A stretch of DNA of 64,000 nucleotides. Origin: Deltaproteobacteria bacterium. Its GTDB lineage: Bacteria; Myxococcota_A; Polyangia; HGW-17; JAJRWW01. The translations under genes were made by a program, and so were the position numbers. The stretch is from NCBI GenBank assembly GCA_029938605.1, contig JAOZUO010000007.1:19134-83133 (forward strand), read 5' to 3'. Position 1 is the first letter of the stretch. Each line of letters starts with the position of its first letter. The notes below the pieces were generated by a model. That model saw nothing but the letters and a program-made list of their open reading frames with translations. It did no database searches and was not told the origin of the DNA. Positions 51,230 to 60,384 of this stretch are shown one piece after another.

Positions 51230-52429
51230 GTGAATGCGCTCAGCGTATGCTTGCTGGCGTTGGCCATCACCGCCACGCCACCTTCTGGTCCAACGCCCCG
51301 CTCCACCCAGCTTCCCCACAAGCTCCGCTGGGAGGCTGAGGCGACTCTCGGCCTGGAGTACGACAGCAACGCCACCCGACTGGACTCAGACAATGCCACC
51401 GGCGACCCGGTACACGCCGGCCTCATGCGGGGTCAGGGCCACCTCACACTGCGCTACCAACCCCGGCCCGATCTAGTCCTCGCGGGGAACTACGATCTCG
51501 CCGGCAAGGTGTTCTTCGTGGAGGCGGCCCGGGGCCAGGACACGCTGATCCACCGCCTGACCGGAGCCCTCGGCCTACGGCTGGGAAAATCGCTGGCCGC
51601 CCGGCTCAGCGGCCTCTACCACGAGGGCTTCCAGCGCTCTGGGGGCACCAGCACCACCACCACCGCCGGCGCGGGGCTCTTCGACTTCCGGCTACTGGAT
51701 GGGCGACTCCTGCTCGCCCAGGCGCTCACCCGGAGACTGGTCGGCTCCTTCGCCCTGGGGGCACGCCGCTTTACCTACAAGCCCGACTCCGACCTCAGCT
51801 TCGGCGCCGTACTGGGCGCACTGTCTTTTGACCTCCACCACAACCTGGGAAAGGGAAAGACCGAATCCGAGCTGGACGTAACGCTCTCGTACACCCTGTC
51901 TGGTCGCCGATTCAACGGCGAATTCGAGCACCTCTGCTTATCCCATATCCCAGGCTGCGAGCTGACAGACCCCTCGGAGCCCGGTCAGGTCGTCACCTTC
52001 CCCCATCCCACTTCCCCCCGCCGAGACCTGGTTCACCGCCTCTCCCTGGAGTTCACCTGGGTCAAGGGGGTCCTGGTGTCGGGCGGCTACGAGTATGGCA
52101 ACAGCCTCTCGAACAGCTTCGGTTTCGGCTATCAGCGCCACGAGCTCCGGGCAAAAGTGGTGACGCCGCTGTATTGGAAGATCTACGGCACCCTGCAGAT
52201 CCGCGCCCGGCTCATGTTCTACGAGACCGCAACGCTGGTGCTCGACAACCCGGGATTCGAGGAGGAGAACCGCAGTCACGCCCTGTTCCAGCTCGAGCGG
52301 GAGGTGTACAAGGGACTCCGCCTCGTGCTGCGCTACACCCTCTTCGTAGGAGATCTCACCTCGCCGGAGGCGGCGGGACTCCGTCACCTGGTCTTCGCGG
52401 GCTGCTCCTACCGATACCGCAGCCGGTAG
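51230..52429 (+). CDS. outer-membrane beta-barrel-like protein
   Basis: 399 residues with a short signal peptide (MNALSVCLLALAITATP). The mature part alternates hydrophobic and charged residues with aromatic girdles: LRWEAEATLGLEYDSNATR, GHLTLRYQPRPDLVLAGNYD, RHELRAKVVTPLYWKIYGTL and LVLRYTLFVGDLTSPEAAG, and ends with an aromatic strand (FAGCSYRYRSR). This is typical of beta-barrels; no porin family is recognised. GTG start; a TACTAT box ends six bases before it, so the mRNA may be leaderless. Confidence 0.7.
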   Translation: MNALSVCLLALAITATPPSGPTPRSTQLPHKLRWEAEATLGLEYDSNATRLDSDNATGDPVHAGLMRGQGHLTLRYQPRPDLVLAGNYDLAGKVFFVEAARGQDTLIHRLTGALGLRLGKSLAARLSGLYHEGFQRSGGTSTTTTAGAGLFDFRLLDGRLLLAQALTRRLVGSFALGARRFTYKPDSDLSFGAVLGALSFDLHHNLGKGKTESELDVTLSYTLSGRRFNGEFEHLCLSHIPGCELTDPSEPGQVVTFPHPTSPRRDLVHRLSLEFTWVKGVLVSGGYEYGNSLSNSFGFGYQRHELRAKVVTPLYWKIYGTLQIRARLMFYETATLVLDNPGFEEENRSHALFQLEREVYKGLRLVLRYTLFVGDLTSPEAAGLRHLVFAGCSYRYRSR

Positions 52430-52499
52430 GGCGCCCCCCTCTCATTCGGGGGCAAGGACCCGTTCGGATATTAGTTGTCCAGTGCAGGGCGTCGAGGCG

Positions 52500-52568
52500 C
52501 CCGGCTCGCGAGGCGCGACGAGGCGCATACTTATTGATATGCAACGAGAAGTAACGAAGCGAGCCGGG
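52500..52568. repeat. dispersed palindromic repeat element, copy 2
   Basis: A perfect 10-bp outer stem (cccggctcgc at 52500-52509 / gcgagccggg at 52559-52568) encloses the core gcgaggcgcgacgagg (52508-52523) and an inner GCATA...TATGC hairpin followed by gagaagtaacgaagc. The core matches copy 1 at 37.0 kb. It lies between the barrel gene and the sigma factor gene; a role as terminator, mRNA end or mobile repeat is possible. Confidence 0.75.
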
Positions 52569-52641
52569 ATGCATCGGCGGCCTGAGTGAGCAAGTAATAT
52601 TCGATCGGGTCCTAAGTTCTTAACGAAGCGCTGTGTTATAT

Positions 52642-53280
52642 ATGGGCTCCATGAACGACGGGTCGTCAAACCAGCACTCCGAGCTCGAGCTCCTCGGGGC
52701 CGTGATCCAACGCGAGCCGGGCGCCTGGCAGACCTTCTTCAAACGCCACGAGCGGTTGATCCTGGCTTGCCTGCGGCGGGTATACAACCGATACCACGTG
52801 CCCATGACCCGAGAACAACTCGAGGATCTCGTGGGTATGGTCTGCCTGGACCTGGTTCGGGGTGACTACAAGAAGCTCCGCAAGTACGACCCGGATCGGG
52901 GCTATCGTCTCTCGTCATGGGTCGGCCTCATCGCGACGAACATCGCCCACGACGCGCTCCGCCGGAGGGGACCGCCCCACACCTCCACCGACGATGAGGA
53001 AAGCCCCCTCACAGAGTTGACGTCCGCACTGCCGGACCCACTAGAGGTGTTGAATCATAAAGAAAGAGTGGAGATCCTCGCCGAGGCCGTGACGCACCTT
53101 ACTCCCACGGACCAGGAGTTCATTCGCCTGTACTACAAGGAGCAGCGCACCCCCGAGGAGATCGCTGAAACCAGCGGGGTCTCGGTCAACACCGTCTATA
53201 GCCGCAAAAACAAGGTCCGCGGAAAGCTCGTCAAGCTGGTTCGCACCCTCACTCGGGCCGATCATCTGCGGCAGGAATAA
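52642..53280 (+). CDS. RNA polymerase sigma-70 family factor (ECF-like)
   Basis: 212 residues. Sigma-2 region: LACLRRVYNRYHVPMTREQL ... KYDPDRGYRLSSWVGLIATN; sigma-4 region: LTPTDQEFIRLYYKEQRTPE with helix-turn-helix GVSVNTVYSRKNKVRGKL. The length and domain set fit extracytoplasmic-function-like factors. The next gene, 52 bases on, encodes a possible regulatory partner. A TTATAT sequence directly abuts the ATG, so ATG 52651 may be the true start if that is the -10 box. Confidence 0.9.
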   Translation: MGSMNDGSSNQHSELELLGAVIQREPGAWQTFFKRHERLILACLRRVYNRYHVPMTREQLEDLVGMVCLDLVRGDYKKLRKYDPDRGYRLSSWVGLIATNIAHDALRRRGPPHTSTDDEESPLTELTSALPDPLEVLNHKERVEILAEAVTHLTPTDQEFIRLYYKEQRTPEEIAETSGVSVNTVYSRKNKVRGKLVKLVRTLTRADHLRQE

Positions 53281-53332
53281 CCCCAGAGGGAAGATTGAGA
53301 CAGCCCTCGCGTACAATCGGACTGTGTGACAC

Positions 53333-54052
53333 ATGACACAGCGATACGACATACTGGACCTGGAGCTTCGCGAAGCCTGCCTGCTGGCGATGCAGAGCCC
53401 TGACCTCCCCCAGCCCAGCGGAACGGACCCCGACGACGAGCTCCTGCTCCGTCTGCTGGACGGTGGACTGCCTCAATCGGAGTCCCGGGATCTGCGCAAG
53501 CAGGTAGGGGCCTCGGCCTACTCCCGCGAGCGCCTCGCGACATTGACCGAAGCCCTTGCTGAGGCGGATACCGCGAAGGCGGCCACCAAAGTCGACCGTT
53601 TTGATCAGAAGGTGCTCGCCGAGTCCCCATCGCCCGTGCGCCTCTCCTTCGTGTGGGCCCAAGACTGCCTTCGCTACCTGTGGGGCACCCTGGAGCCCCG
53701 CTCCCTGATCGCGGTTCCCGTGGCTACCCGTAGTGGTACTGCCAAGCAGTCCGAGGAGGAGACCTCGTTTTTTGACTTCGCGCACCACATCGACGGCATC
53801 GACGTGGTCATACAGATCGAGCGGGTTCGGAACAACCTGCTGGACGTACAGCTAAGCTTCGACGGCGATACCGATCGACTCAAGCGCCTCCGGGTGACCC
53901 TGGCCGATAGCCGGGGCGGCCTGCTCGACTCCCAGCCCGTGGAGAAGGGCAAGACCCGCTTCGCCGCGCTCGAGCCCCTGCCCCACGAGCTGCTCATCTC
54001 CTCTGCCCAGAAGGAGCTGGGGCGGGTACGCCTCGACGTCTACACCGGGTGA
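53333..54052 (+). CDS. possible sigma-associated protein
   Basis: 239 residues, no membrane segment. The N-terminal region (DDELLLRLLDGGLPQSESRD followed by SRERLATLTEALAEA) resembles the helical part of anti-sigma ZAS domains, but the zinc HxxxCxxC is absent. The C-terminal 120 residues are predicted beta-rich (DVVIQIERVRNNLLDVQL, LRVTLADSRGGLL) and recall carboxypeptidase-regulatory or adhesion folds. Adjacent to, and in the same direction as, a sigma factor gene, it may modulate that factor. Function unproven. Confidence 0.5.
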   Translation: MTQRYDILDLELREACLLAMQSPDLPQPSGTDPDDELLLRLLDGGLPQSESRDLRKQVGASAYSRERLATLTEALAEADTAKAATKVDRFDQKVLAESPSPVRLSFVWAQDCLRYLWGTLEPRSLIAVPVATRSGTAKQSEEETSFFDFAHHIDGIDVVIQIERVRNNLLDVQLSFDGDTDRLKRLRVTLADSRGGLLDSQPVEKGKTRFAALEPLPHELLISSAQKELGRVRLDVYTG

Positions 54053-54104
54053 CCCCCCCTCGGACCACCTCGCAGTCGGATCGTTGCTTCAAACCTCCGG
54101 TTTT

Positions 54105-54135
54105 TTGTTTCCGACCTTCGGGTTTGCGGTAAAAT
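54105..54135 (+). promoter_or_regulatory. candidate leaderless promoter of phosphoesterase
   Basis: TAAAAT (54130-54135) ends seven bases before the ATG. TTGTTT (54105-54110) is the nearest -35-like hexamer at 19 bp. No Shine-Dalgarno precedes the gene. A weak hairpin with a T-run (aaacc tcc ggtttttt, 54091-54106) just upstream may end the preceding operon. Confidence 0.4.
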
Positions 54136-54142
54136 CCCTACC

Positions 54143-55297
54143 ATGCTGGTGCTTCACCTCAGCGACCTGCACCTTTCCCGCTACGGGGAGACCGGCACCT
54201 GGTCGGTGGCCGAATCCGAGGACCGCCCGGGGGAGGTACTACACCTCTGGGAGCGGTGGCGGATCGAGGGGCTCCGATCGCTCCGAAAGAACCGGCCTGC
54301 CAAGCTCCGGCTGGTGGATCCCGAGGGGGTCGTGCACAAGGTGCGTAGCTGGCCCAAGCGGGGTGACGACAAGGCCGTGGATCGACTCCTGGCGCTGGCC
54401 ATGGAGCGGCACGAGACCTCTGCCGAGAGACTCATCGAGTCGCAGCCCACGCCCACCGAGCTACACGCGTTGCTGCGGCTGGACCCCGCCAACACCAACC
54501 TCCGCTTCCTGGAGATGCTCGCTCAGGTGCTGAAGGTGGAGCCTGAGCTCATCGTGATCACCGGGGACATCACCGACAACGGCTTTGGCTACGACCTGGT
54601 GCGCCACTACCTGGCGCGCTGGATCGAGCAGCAACGGCTCCTGGTGGTGCCGGGCAACCACGACACCTACGAAATGATCCCCCGTAAGGGACGCAAACAG
54701 CGCGCCGCCGCAAAGGAAGAGAGCTTCCGAGCCTTCGCCCGGGACCTGGGCCTGACCCTGGGTGACGAAGGGGCGTGGCTCCGGCGCGTGGAGGATGTGG
54801 CCCTGGTGGGCCTGAACTCCTGCAAGCCGCCCCGCACACCGCTTTCGGCCAGCGGCAAGGTCTCCGCGGCGCAGCTCGAGTGGCTCGAGTCCCTGGGCGC
54901 CGAGCCGGAGCTACGCACCGCCCGGTTGCGCATAGGGCTGATGCATCACCACCTGCTGCGTATGCCCTTCGCCTTGGGAAAACGCAGCCCCATCGAGGTG
55001 GGCATGCGGCTTCGCAACGCCCCGGACGTCATGCGGGCCTGCACCACGGCGGGCCTGGACGTCCTGATGCACGGACACCGGCACCACGGCTACGTGGTGC
55101 AGTTGCCCTTCCACCCCATGGTGGTTTCGTCCCCCTCCTCCACCCTGGGATGCAAGTTCGCCCGGCGCGACTATGCGTGGGTCATGGATCTGGACCGGGA
55201 ACATCCGCACCCGGTCATGCACACCTTCGAGGGTCTCCGCGCCGGCATGAAGCCCGGCGCCAGCCTCTTCAACCACCGCCACAACAAGCTGAGCTAA
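54143..55297 (+). CDS. calcineurin-like metallophosphoesterase
   Basis: 384 residues. The five metal-ligand blocks are present: HLSDLHLS, VITGDITDNG, VVPGNHDTY, MHHHLLRM, and GHRHHGYVV. An insertion of about 80 charged residues between the first two blocks (SLRKNRPAKLRLVDPEG) is unusual for small members. No signal peptide, so cytoplasmic. The substrate could be a cyclic nucleotide, a phospholipid derivative or nucleic acid; context gives no hint. Confidence 0.85.
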   Translation: MLVLHLSDLHLSRYGETGTWSVAESEDRPGEVLHLWERWRIEGLRSLRKNRPAKLRLVDPEGVVHKVRSWPKRGDDKAVDRLLALAMERHETSAERLIESQPTPTELHALLRLDPANTNLRFLEMLAQVLKVEPELIVITGDITDNGFGYDLVRHYLARWIEQQRLLVVPGNHDTYEMIPRKGRKQRAAAKEESFRAFARDLGLTLGDEGAWLRRVEDVALVGLNSCKPPRTPLSASGKVSAAQLEWLESLGAEPELRTARLRIGLMHHHLLRMPFALGKRSPIEVGMRLRNAPDVMRACTTAGLDVLMHGHRHHGYVVQLPFHPMVVSSPSSTLGCKFARRDYAWVMDLDREHPHPVMHTFEGLRAGMKPGASLFNHRHNKLS

Positions 55298-55347
55298 GCG
55301 CGCTAGGCGGCCACGCTCGCTCTGCCATGCTACGGAGATCGCCCTTG

Positions 55348-55553
55348 GCCGCTCCAGCGCCGCCGGGCGACGCTGCGAGAGCGGCCGCGGTCGACTCCTA
55401 CGCCTGGCGACGCTCACTACGGGCATAACTACGCCGCTTCTCTCTTCGATGTTCCGCCCCGCGCGGAGGTTCGCGCAGGCGAAACACACAGAGAGCGTAG
55501 CTCGCGCGGAGGAGTTCACGGCAGCCGCTCTCGCAGCGTCCCGCTGGAGCGGC
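55348..55553. repeat. long imperfect inverted repeat region
   Basis: A left arm (55348-55385, gccgctccagcg ... ctgcgagagcggc) pairs with a right arm (55524-55553, gccgctctcgcagcg ... ctggagcggc) apart from an eight-base insert. The 138-base interior contains further small palindromes (ttcgcgcaggcgaa at 55469, and cttcgcgcgggcgaag just outside at 55567). It fills the gap between the convergent phosphoesterase and groEL genes (55298-55693). Open frames here are short and Arg-rich and look like palindrome shadows. No gene is called. Confidence 0.65.
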
Positions 55554-55627
55554 AGAGTGAAGCTCCTTCGCGCGGGCGAAGCGAACGCTCAACGGCGGGA
55601 AGGCCCCCATATTTATGTCAGGACCCC

Positions 55628-55664
55628 AAAAAAAAGGAAACGGCCCTCACAGGGAGGGCCGTTT
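55628..55664 (-). terminator. Rho-independent terminator of groES-groEL
   Basis: An 11-bp GC-rich stem (aaacggccctc / gagggccgttt) with a five-base loop is followed on the minus strand by CC and eight T. It ends about 30 bases after the groEL stop. Confidence 0.92.
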
Positions 55665-55693
55665 CGGGAAAACTGACTACTTGGAGACTTGGG

Positions 55694-57701
<2,008 letters not shown>

Positions 57702-57748
57702 CAGTTCCTCCTTGGTTTCCTTGCTGTGAATTTCCTGAAATATTCCGG

Positions 57749-57754
57749 TCTATA
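57749..57754 (-). promoter_or_regulatory. candidate extended -10 of groES-groEL
   Basis: On the minus strand TGATATAGA holds an extended -10 (TATAGA at 57754-57749), placing the mRNA start near 57742, about 41 bases before groES. No consensus -35 is seen. A perfect TTGACA (57840-57835) lies too far upstream to pair with it. Confidence 0.3.
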
Positions 57755-58030
57755 TCATGGCTTCATGGAAGCCGCTGTTGCCATTTCCTACGCCCCCGTC
57801 GGACATTTGCCCCGAGGGCCAACGAGGCCACTACTGTCAAAGCGCGGGGAAACATAAGACCTATTGAGGGCAGGGCAACCCCAGATCCCCTACTTTTTTG
57901 CGATCAAAAAACGTCGAGTTTCAGTGCCCCTGCCGGTCTCCACGGATCCAATAGAAGCGAAGTGCCCTACTTCGACCCAAATGATCGGTCCACCGGTTGA
58001 CGCGGCCAAGGAGCAGTGGCTATGTTGACA
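57755..58030. other. intergenic gap between groES and next gene
   Basis: No gene is seen. It holds a small perfect palindrome TTTTTTG-CGAT-CAAAAAA at 57894-57911 and a perfect TTGACA at 58025-58030 that could serve the rightward gene, though no good -10 follows at 17 bp. The rest has no recognised structure. Confidence 0.4.
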
Positions 58031-58065
58031 GCCCCTATCACCTCTTTAGGAGCCACAGGACTGAA

Positions 58066-58455
58066 ATGCTGAACGACAAACAAAAAGAAGGTCTCGGACA
58101 ATGGTATCGGCGGCCAGATATCCTCGCCGAGACCCGCCGCCTCGTGGAAGCGAAGGAGTACGAGTCTCTGGAGGAGCACATCCAGATGCGCTCCCTTTTT
58201 GCCCTGAGCCGCCATGCGGACCTTCCCGATTACATGAAGGACGACGAGGGCAAACCCCTGCTGCCTCACAACGCTCATCCCCGGGACGACGTGGAGGAGT
58301 GGCGGGACGTGATCGAGGTGGGCTGGGAAGTGGTGGAGGCAGAGGTCGGCATGTCCCGGGACGATATCCACCTGGCCATCAAGGGCCAGCAAGAGACGTC
58401 CTGGGAGACCTTCCTCCAGAGCGTCGACGAACGAAAAAGCAAAACCAAACAGTAG
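58066..58455 (+). CDS. conserved-looking small protein, unknown
   Basis: 129 residues, acidic and helical, no signal peptide or membrane segment. It begins MLNDKQKEGLGQWYRRPDIL and has EWRDVIEVGWEVVEAEVG near its end. The start has CAGGA five bases upstream; an upstream open reading from 57997 is less likely. It stops 11 bases before the M3 peptidase, so the two are probably cotranscribed. No family recognised. Confidence 0.65.
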   Translation: MLNDKQKEGLGQWYRRPDILAETRRLVEAKEYESLEEHIQMRSLFALSRHADLPDYMKDDEGKPLLPHNAHPRDDVEEWRDVIEVGWEVVEAEVGMSRDDIHLAIKGQQETSWETFLQSVDERKSKTKQ

Positions 58456-58466
58456 AGCCCAACAAT

Positions 58467-60338
58467 ATGAGCCATCCACCACGGGGCGTCCTAGGCGCCC
58501 ATGCGAAGTCCGGCGGAGCGAGCGCCGTGGCCCTGCCGTCCCGGCGGCAGATCCCTGCCCGATACCAGTGGAACCCCGGAGTCCTGTTCCGGAACGCCAA
58601 GGCCTGGGAGAGCGAGAGACGGCGCCTGACCGCGGACATCCCCGGACTCGAAGCCTACCGTACCAAGCTGGGCCGTAGTGCCGCCGGGCTCGCCCGGGCG
58701 CTAAAAAAAATCGACCGGCTGCGACAACGCCTCGAGTCTCTGTCCGCCTACGCCTCCCGCCTCTACGACACCGACGTGCGGAGCTCGACGGCCCAGGCCA
58801 TGACCACCGCCGCGGAGAAACTGTACACGGACTTCGGCACAGCCACGGCCTACGTGGAGCCCGAGCTGCTGGGCCTCGAAGAGGGCACCCTCAGACGCTA
58901 CGCGGCGGATCCCGCCCTGGCGGATTACGACCGATACCTGCTGCAGCTGCTGCGGGACCGCGCCCATGTGTTGGGTGACGCCGAGGAGGCGCTGCTCGCC
59001 GGCGCCTCAGCCCTGGGTAACTCGCCGTACAACATCTACAATACCTTCGCCAGCGCGGACATGCAGATGCCGACCTTCGTCGATCACGAGGGTCGCTCGG
59101 TGCAGCTGTCGCCGGCCATGTACGCCCGGTACCGTCAGTCTCCCCATCGCTCCGAGCGCAAAGAGGTCTTCGAGAAGTACTGGGGCGCCCACCGCGACTA
59201 CCGCAACACCTTCTCCCGCATGCTCGGCGGCCAGATCGCCTACTACGACTTCGTGGCCAAGGCCCGCAAGTACCCAGACTCCCTGGCCTCTGCCTTAGAG
59301 CCCTGGGCCATCCCGACGACATTTTACTCCCAGCTCATCGGCTCGGTGACCCAGCACCTGGGCGCCTTCCACCGGTACCTGCGCCTACGCAAGCGGCTGC
59401 TGGCCATCGAAGGCGACCAATACTACTACGACCTGTATCCCATGCCCGTAGCCAAGGGGTGGCGCAAGTACACCTTCGAGCAGGCCCAGAAGCTCATTCC
59501 CCAGGCCATGCGCCCCCTCGGCACGCGCTACACCAAGCTCCTGCGCAAGGCGCTGGCCCACGGCTCCGGCTGGCTGGATGTCTTCCCGAACCAGGGCAAG
59601 CGCTCCGGAGCGTACAGCTCCAGCGTCTACGGGAAACACCCTCTGGTGCTGCTGAACTTCACCGACGACTTCGACAGCCTCTCCACCACGACGCACGAGC
59701 TGGGGCACGCCCTGCACTCCACCCTGTCCAATGATGGCCAGCCCTATCCCAAGGCGGACTATTCGCTGTTCAACGCCGAGGTGGCGTCCATCTTCAACGA
59801 GGCGCTGCTCATCGAGTTTCTGCTCGGCCGGGAGAAGAGCTCCGACGAGCGACGCTTCCTGCTGTCGGCGTACCTGGACTCCTTCCGAGGGACGGTGTTC
59901 CGACAGACCCTCTTCGCGGAGTTCGAAATGGAGGCCTATCAGCGGCACGCCCAGGGTAAGGGACTCACGGCAGACTCGCTGAGCCGGCTGTATCTCAAGC
60001 TACTGCGCCGCTATCACGGCCACTCCGAGGGCGTGATGAACGTCCAGCCCCTCTACGGCATCGAGTGGGCCTACATCCCGCATTTTTACTACCATTACTA
60101 CGTCTACCAGTACGTGAGCGGCTTCATCGCGGCCACGGCCCTGGCCCAACGCGTGCTCCGCCGCGGCGCCCCGGCGGCCCAACAGTACATCGAGAACATG
60201 CTCGAGGCGGGCTGCTCCGCTGACCCCATGGACATCCTCAAAAATGCCGGCGTGAACATGATGACCGCCGCCCCCTACCGCATGGCCATGCGCCTGTTTG
60301 TCTCCCGGACCCGGGAATTAGAAAAGCTTAGTAAGTAG
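58467..60338 (+). CDS. M3-family oligoendopeptidase (PepF-like)
   Basis: 623 residues. The zinc motif HEXXH is present in STTTHELGHALHSTLSN, followed by the glutamate ligand segment FNAEVASIFNEALLIEFLL. The N-terminal helical region (DTDVRSSTAQAM ... YVEPELLGLEEGTLRRYA) matches oligoendopeptidase F. The C-terminus has HFYYHYYVYQYVSGFIAATAL, the typical M3 substrate loop. Probably cytoplasmic, degrading short peptides. ATG 58467 is chosen; a longer open reading overlaps the upstream gene. The first 30 residues are not conserved-looking. Confidence 0.92.
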   Translation: MSHPPRGVLGAHAKSGGASAVALPSRRQIPARYQWNPGVLFRNAKAWESERRRLTADIPGLEAYRTKLGRSAAGLARALKKIDRLRQRLESLSAYASRLYDTDVRSSTAQAMTTAAEKLYTDFGTATAYVEPELLGLEEGTLRRYAADPALADYDRYLLQLLRDRAHVLGDAEEALLAGASALGNSPYNIYNTFASADMQMPTFVDHEGRSVQLSPAMYARYRQSPHRSERKEVFEKYWGAHRDYRNTFSRMLGGQIAYYDFVAKARKYPDSLASALEPWAIPTTFYSQLIGSVTQHLGAFHRYLRLRKRLLAIEGDQYYYDLYPMPVAKGWRKYTFEQAQKLIPQAMRPLGTRYTKLLRKALAHGSGWLDVFPNQGKRSGAYSSSVYGKHPLVLLNFTDDFDSLSTTTHELGHALHSTLSNDGQPYPKADYSLFNAEVASIFNEALLIEFLLGREKSSDERRFLLSAYLDSFRGTVFRQTLFAEFEMEAYQRHAQGKGLTADSLSRLYLKLLRRYHGHSEGVMNVQPLYGIEWAYIPHFYYHYYVYQYVSGFIAATALAQRVLRRGAPAAQQYIENMLEAGCSADPMDILKNAGVNMMTAAPYRMAMRLFVSRTRELEKLSK

Positions 60339-60384
60339 GATCGTTGGAGCTGCCCAAGAGGTGCTGCAGAATGCAGCCCAGAGG

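Noticed and set aside
57702..57860. CIRCE element before groES
   Set aside because: No TTAGCACTC/GAGTGCTAA inverted repeat is present on either strand.
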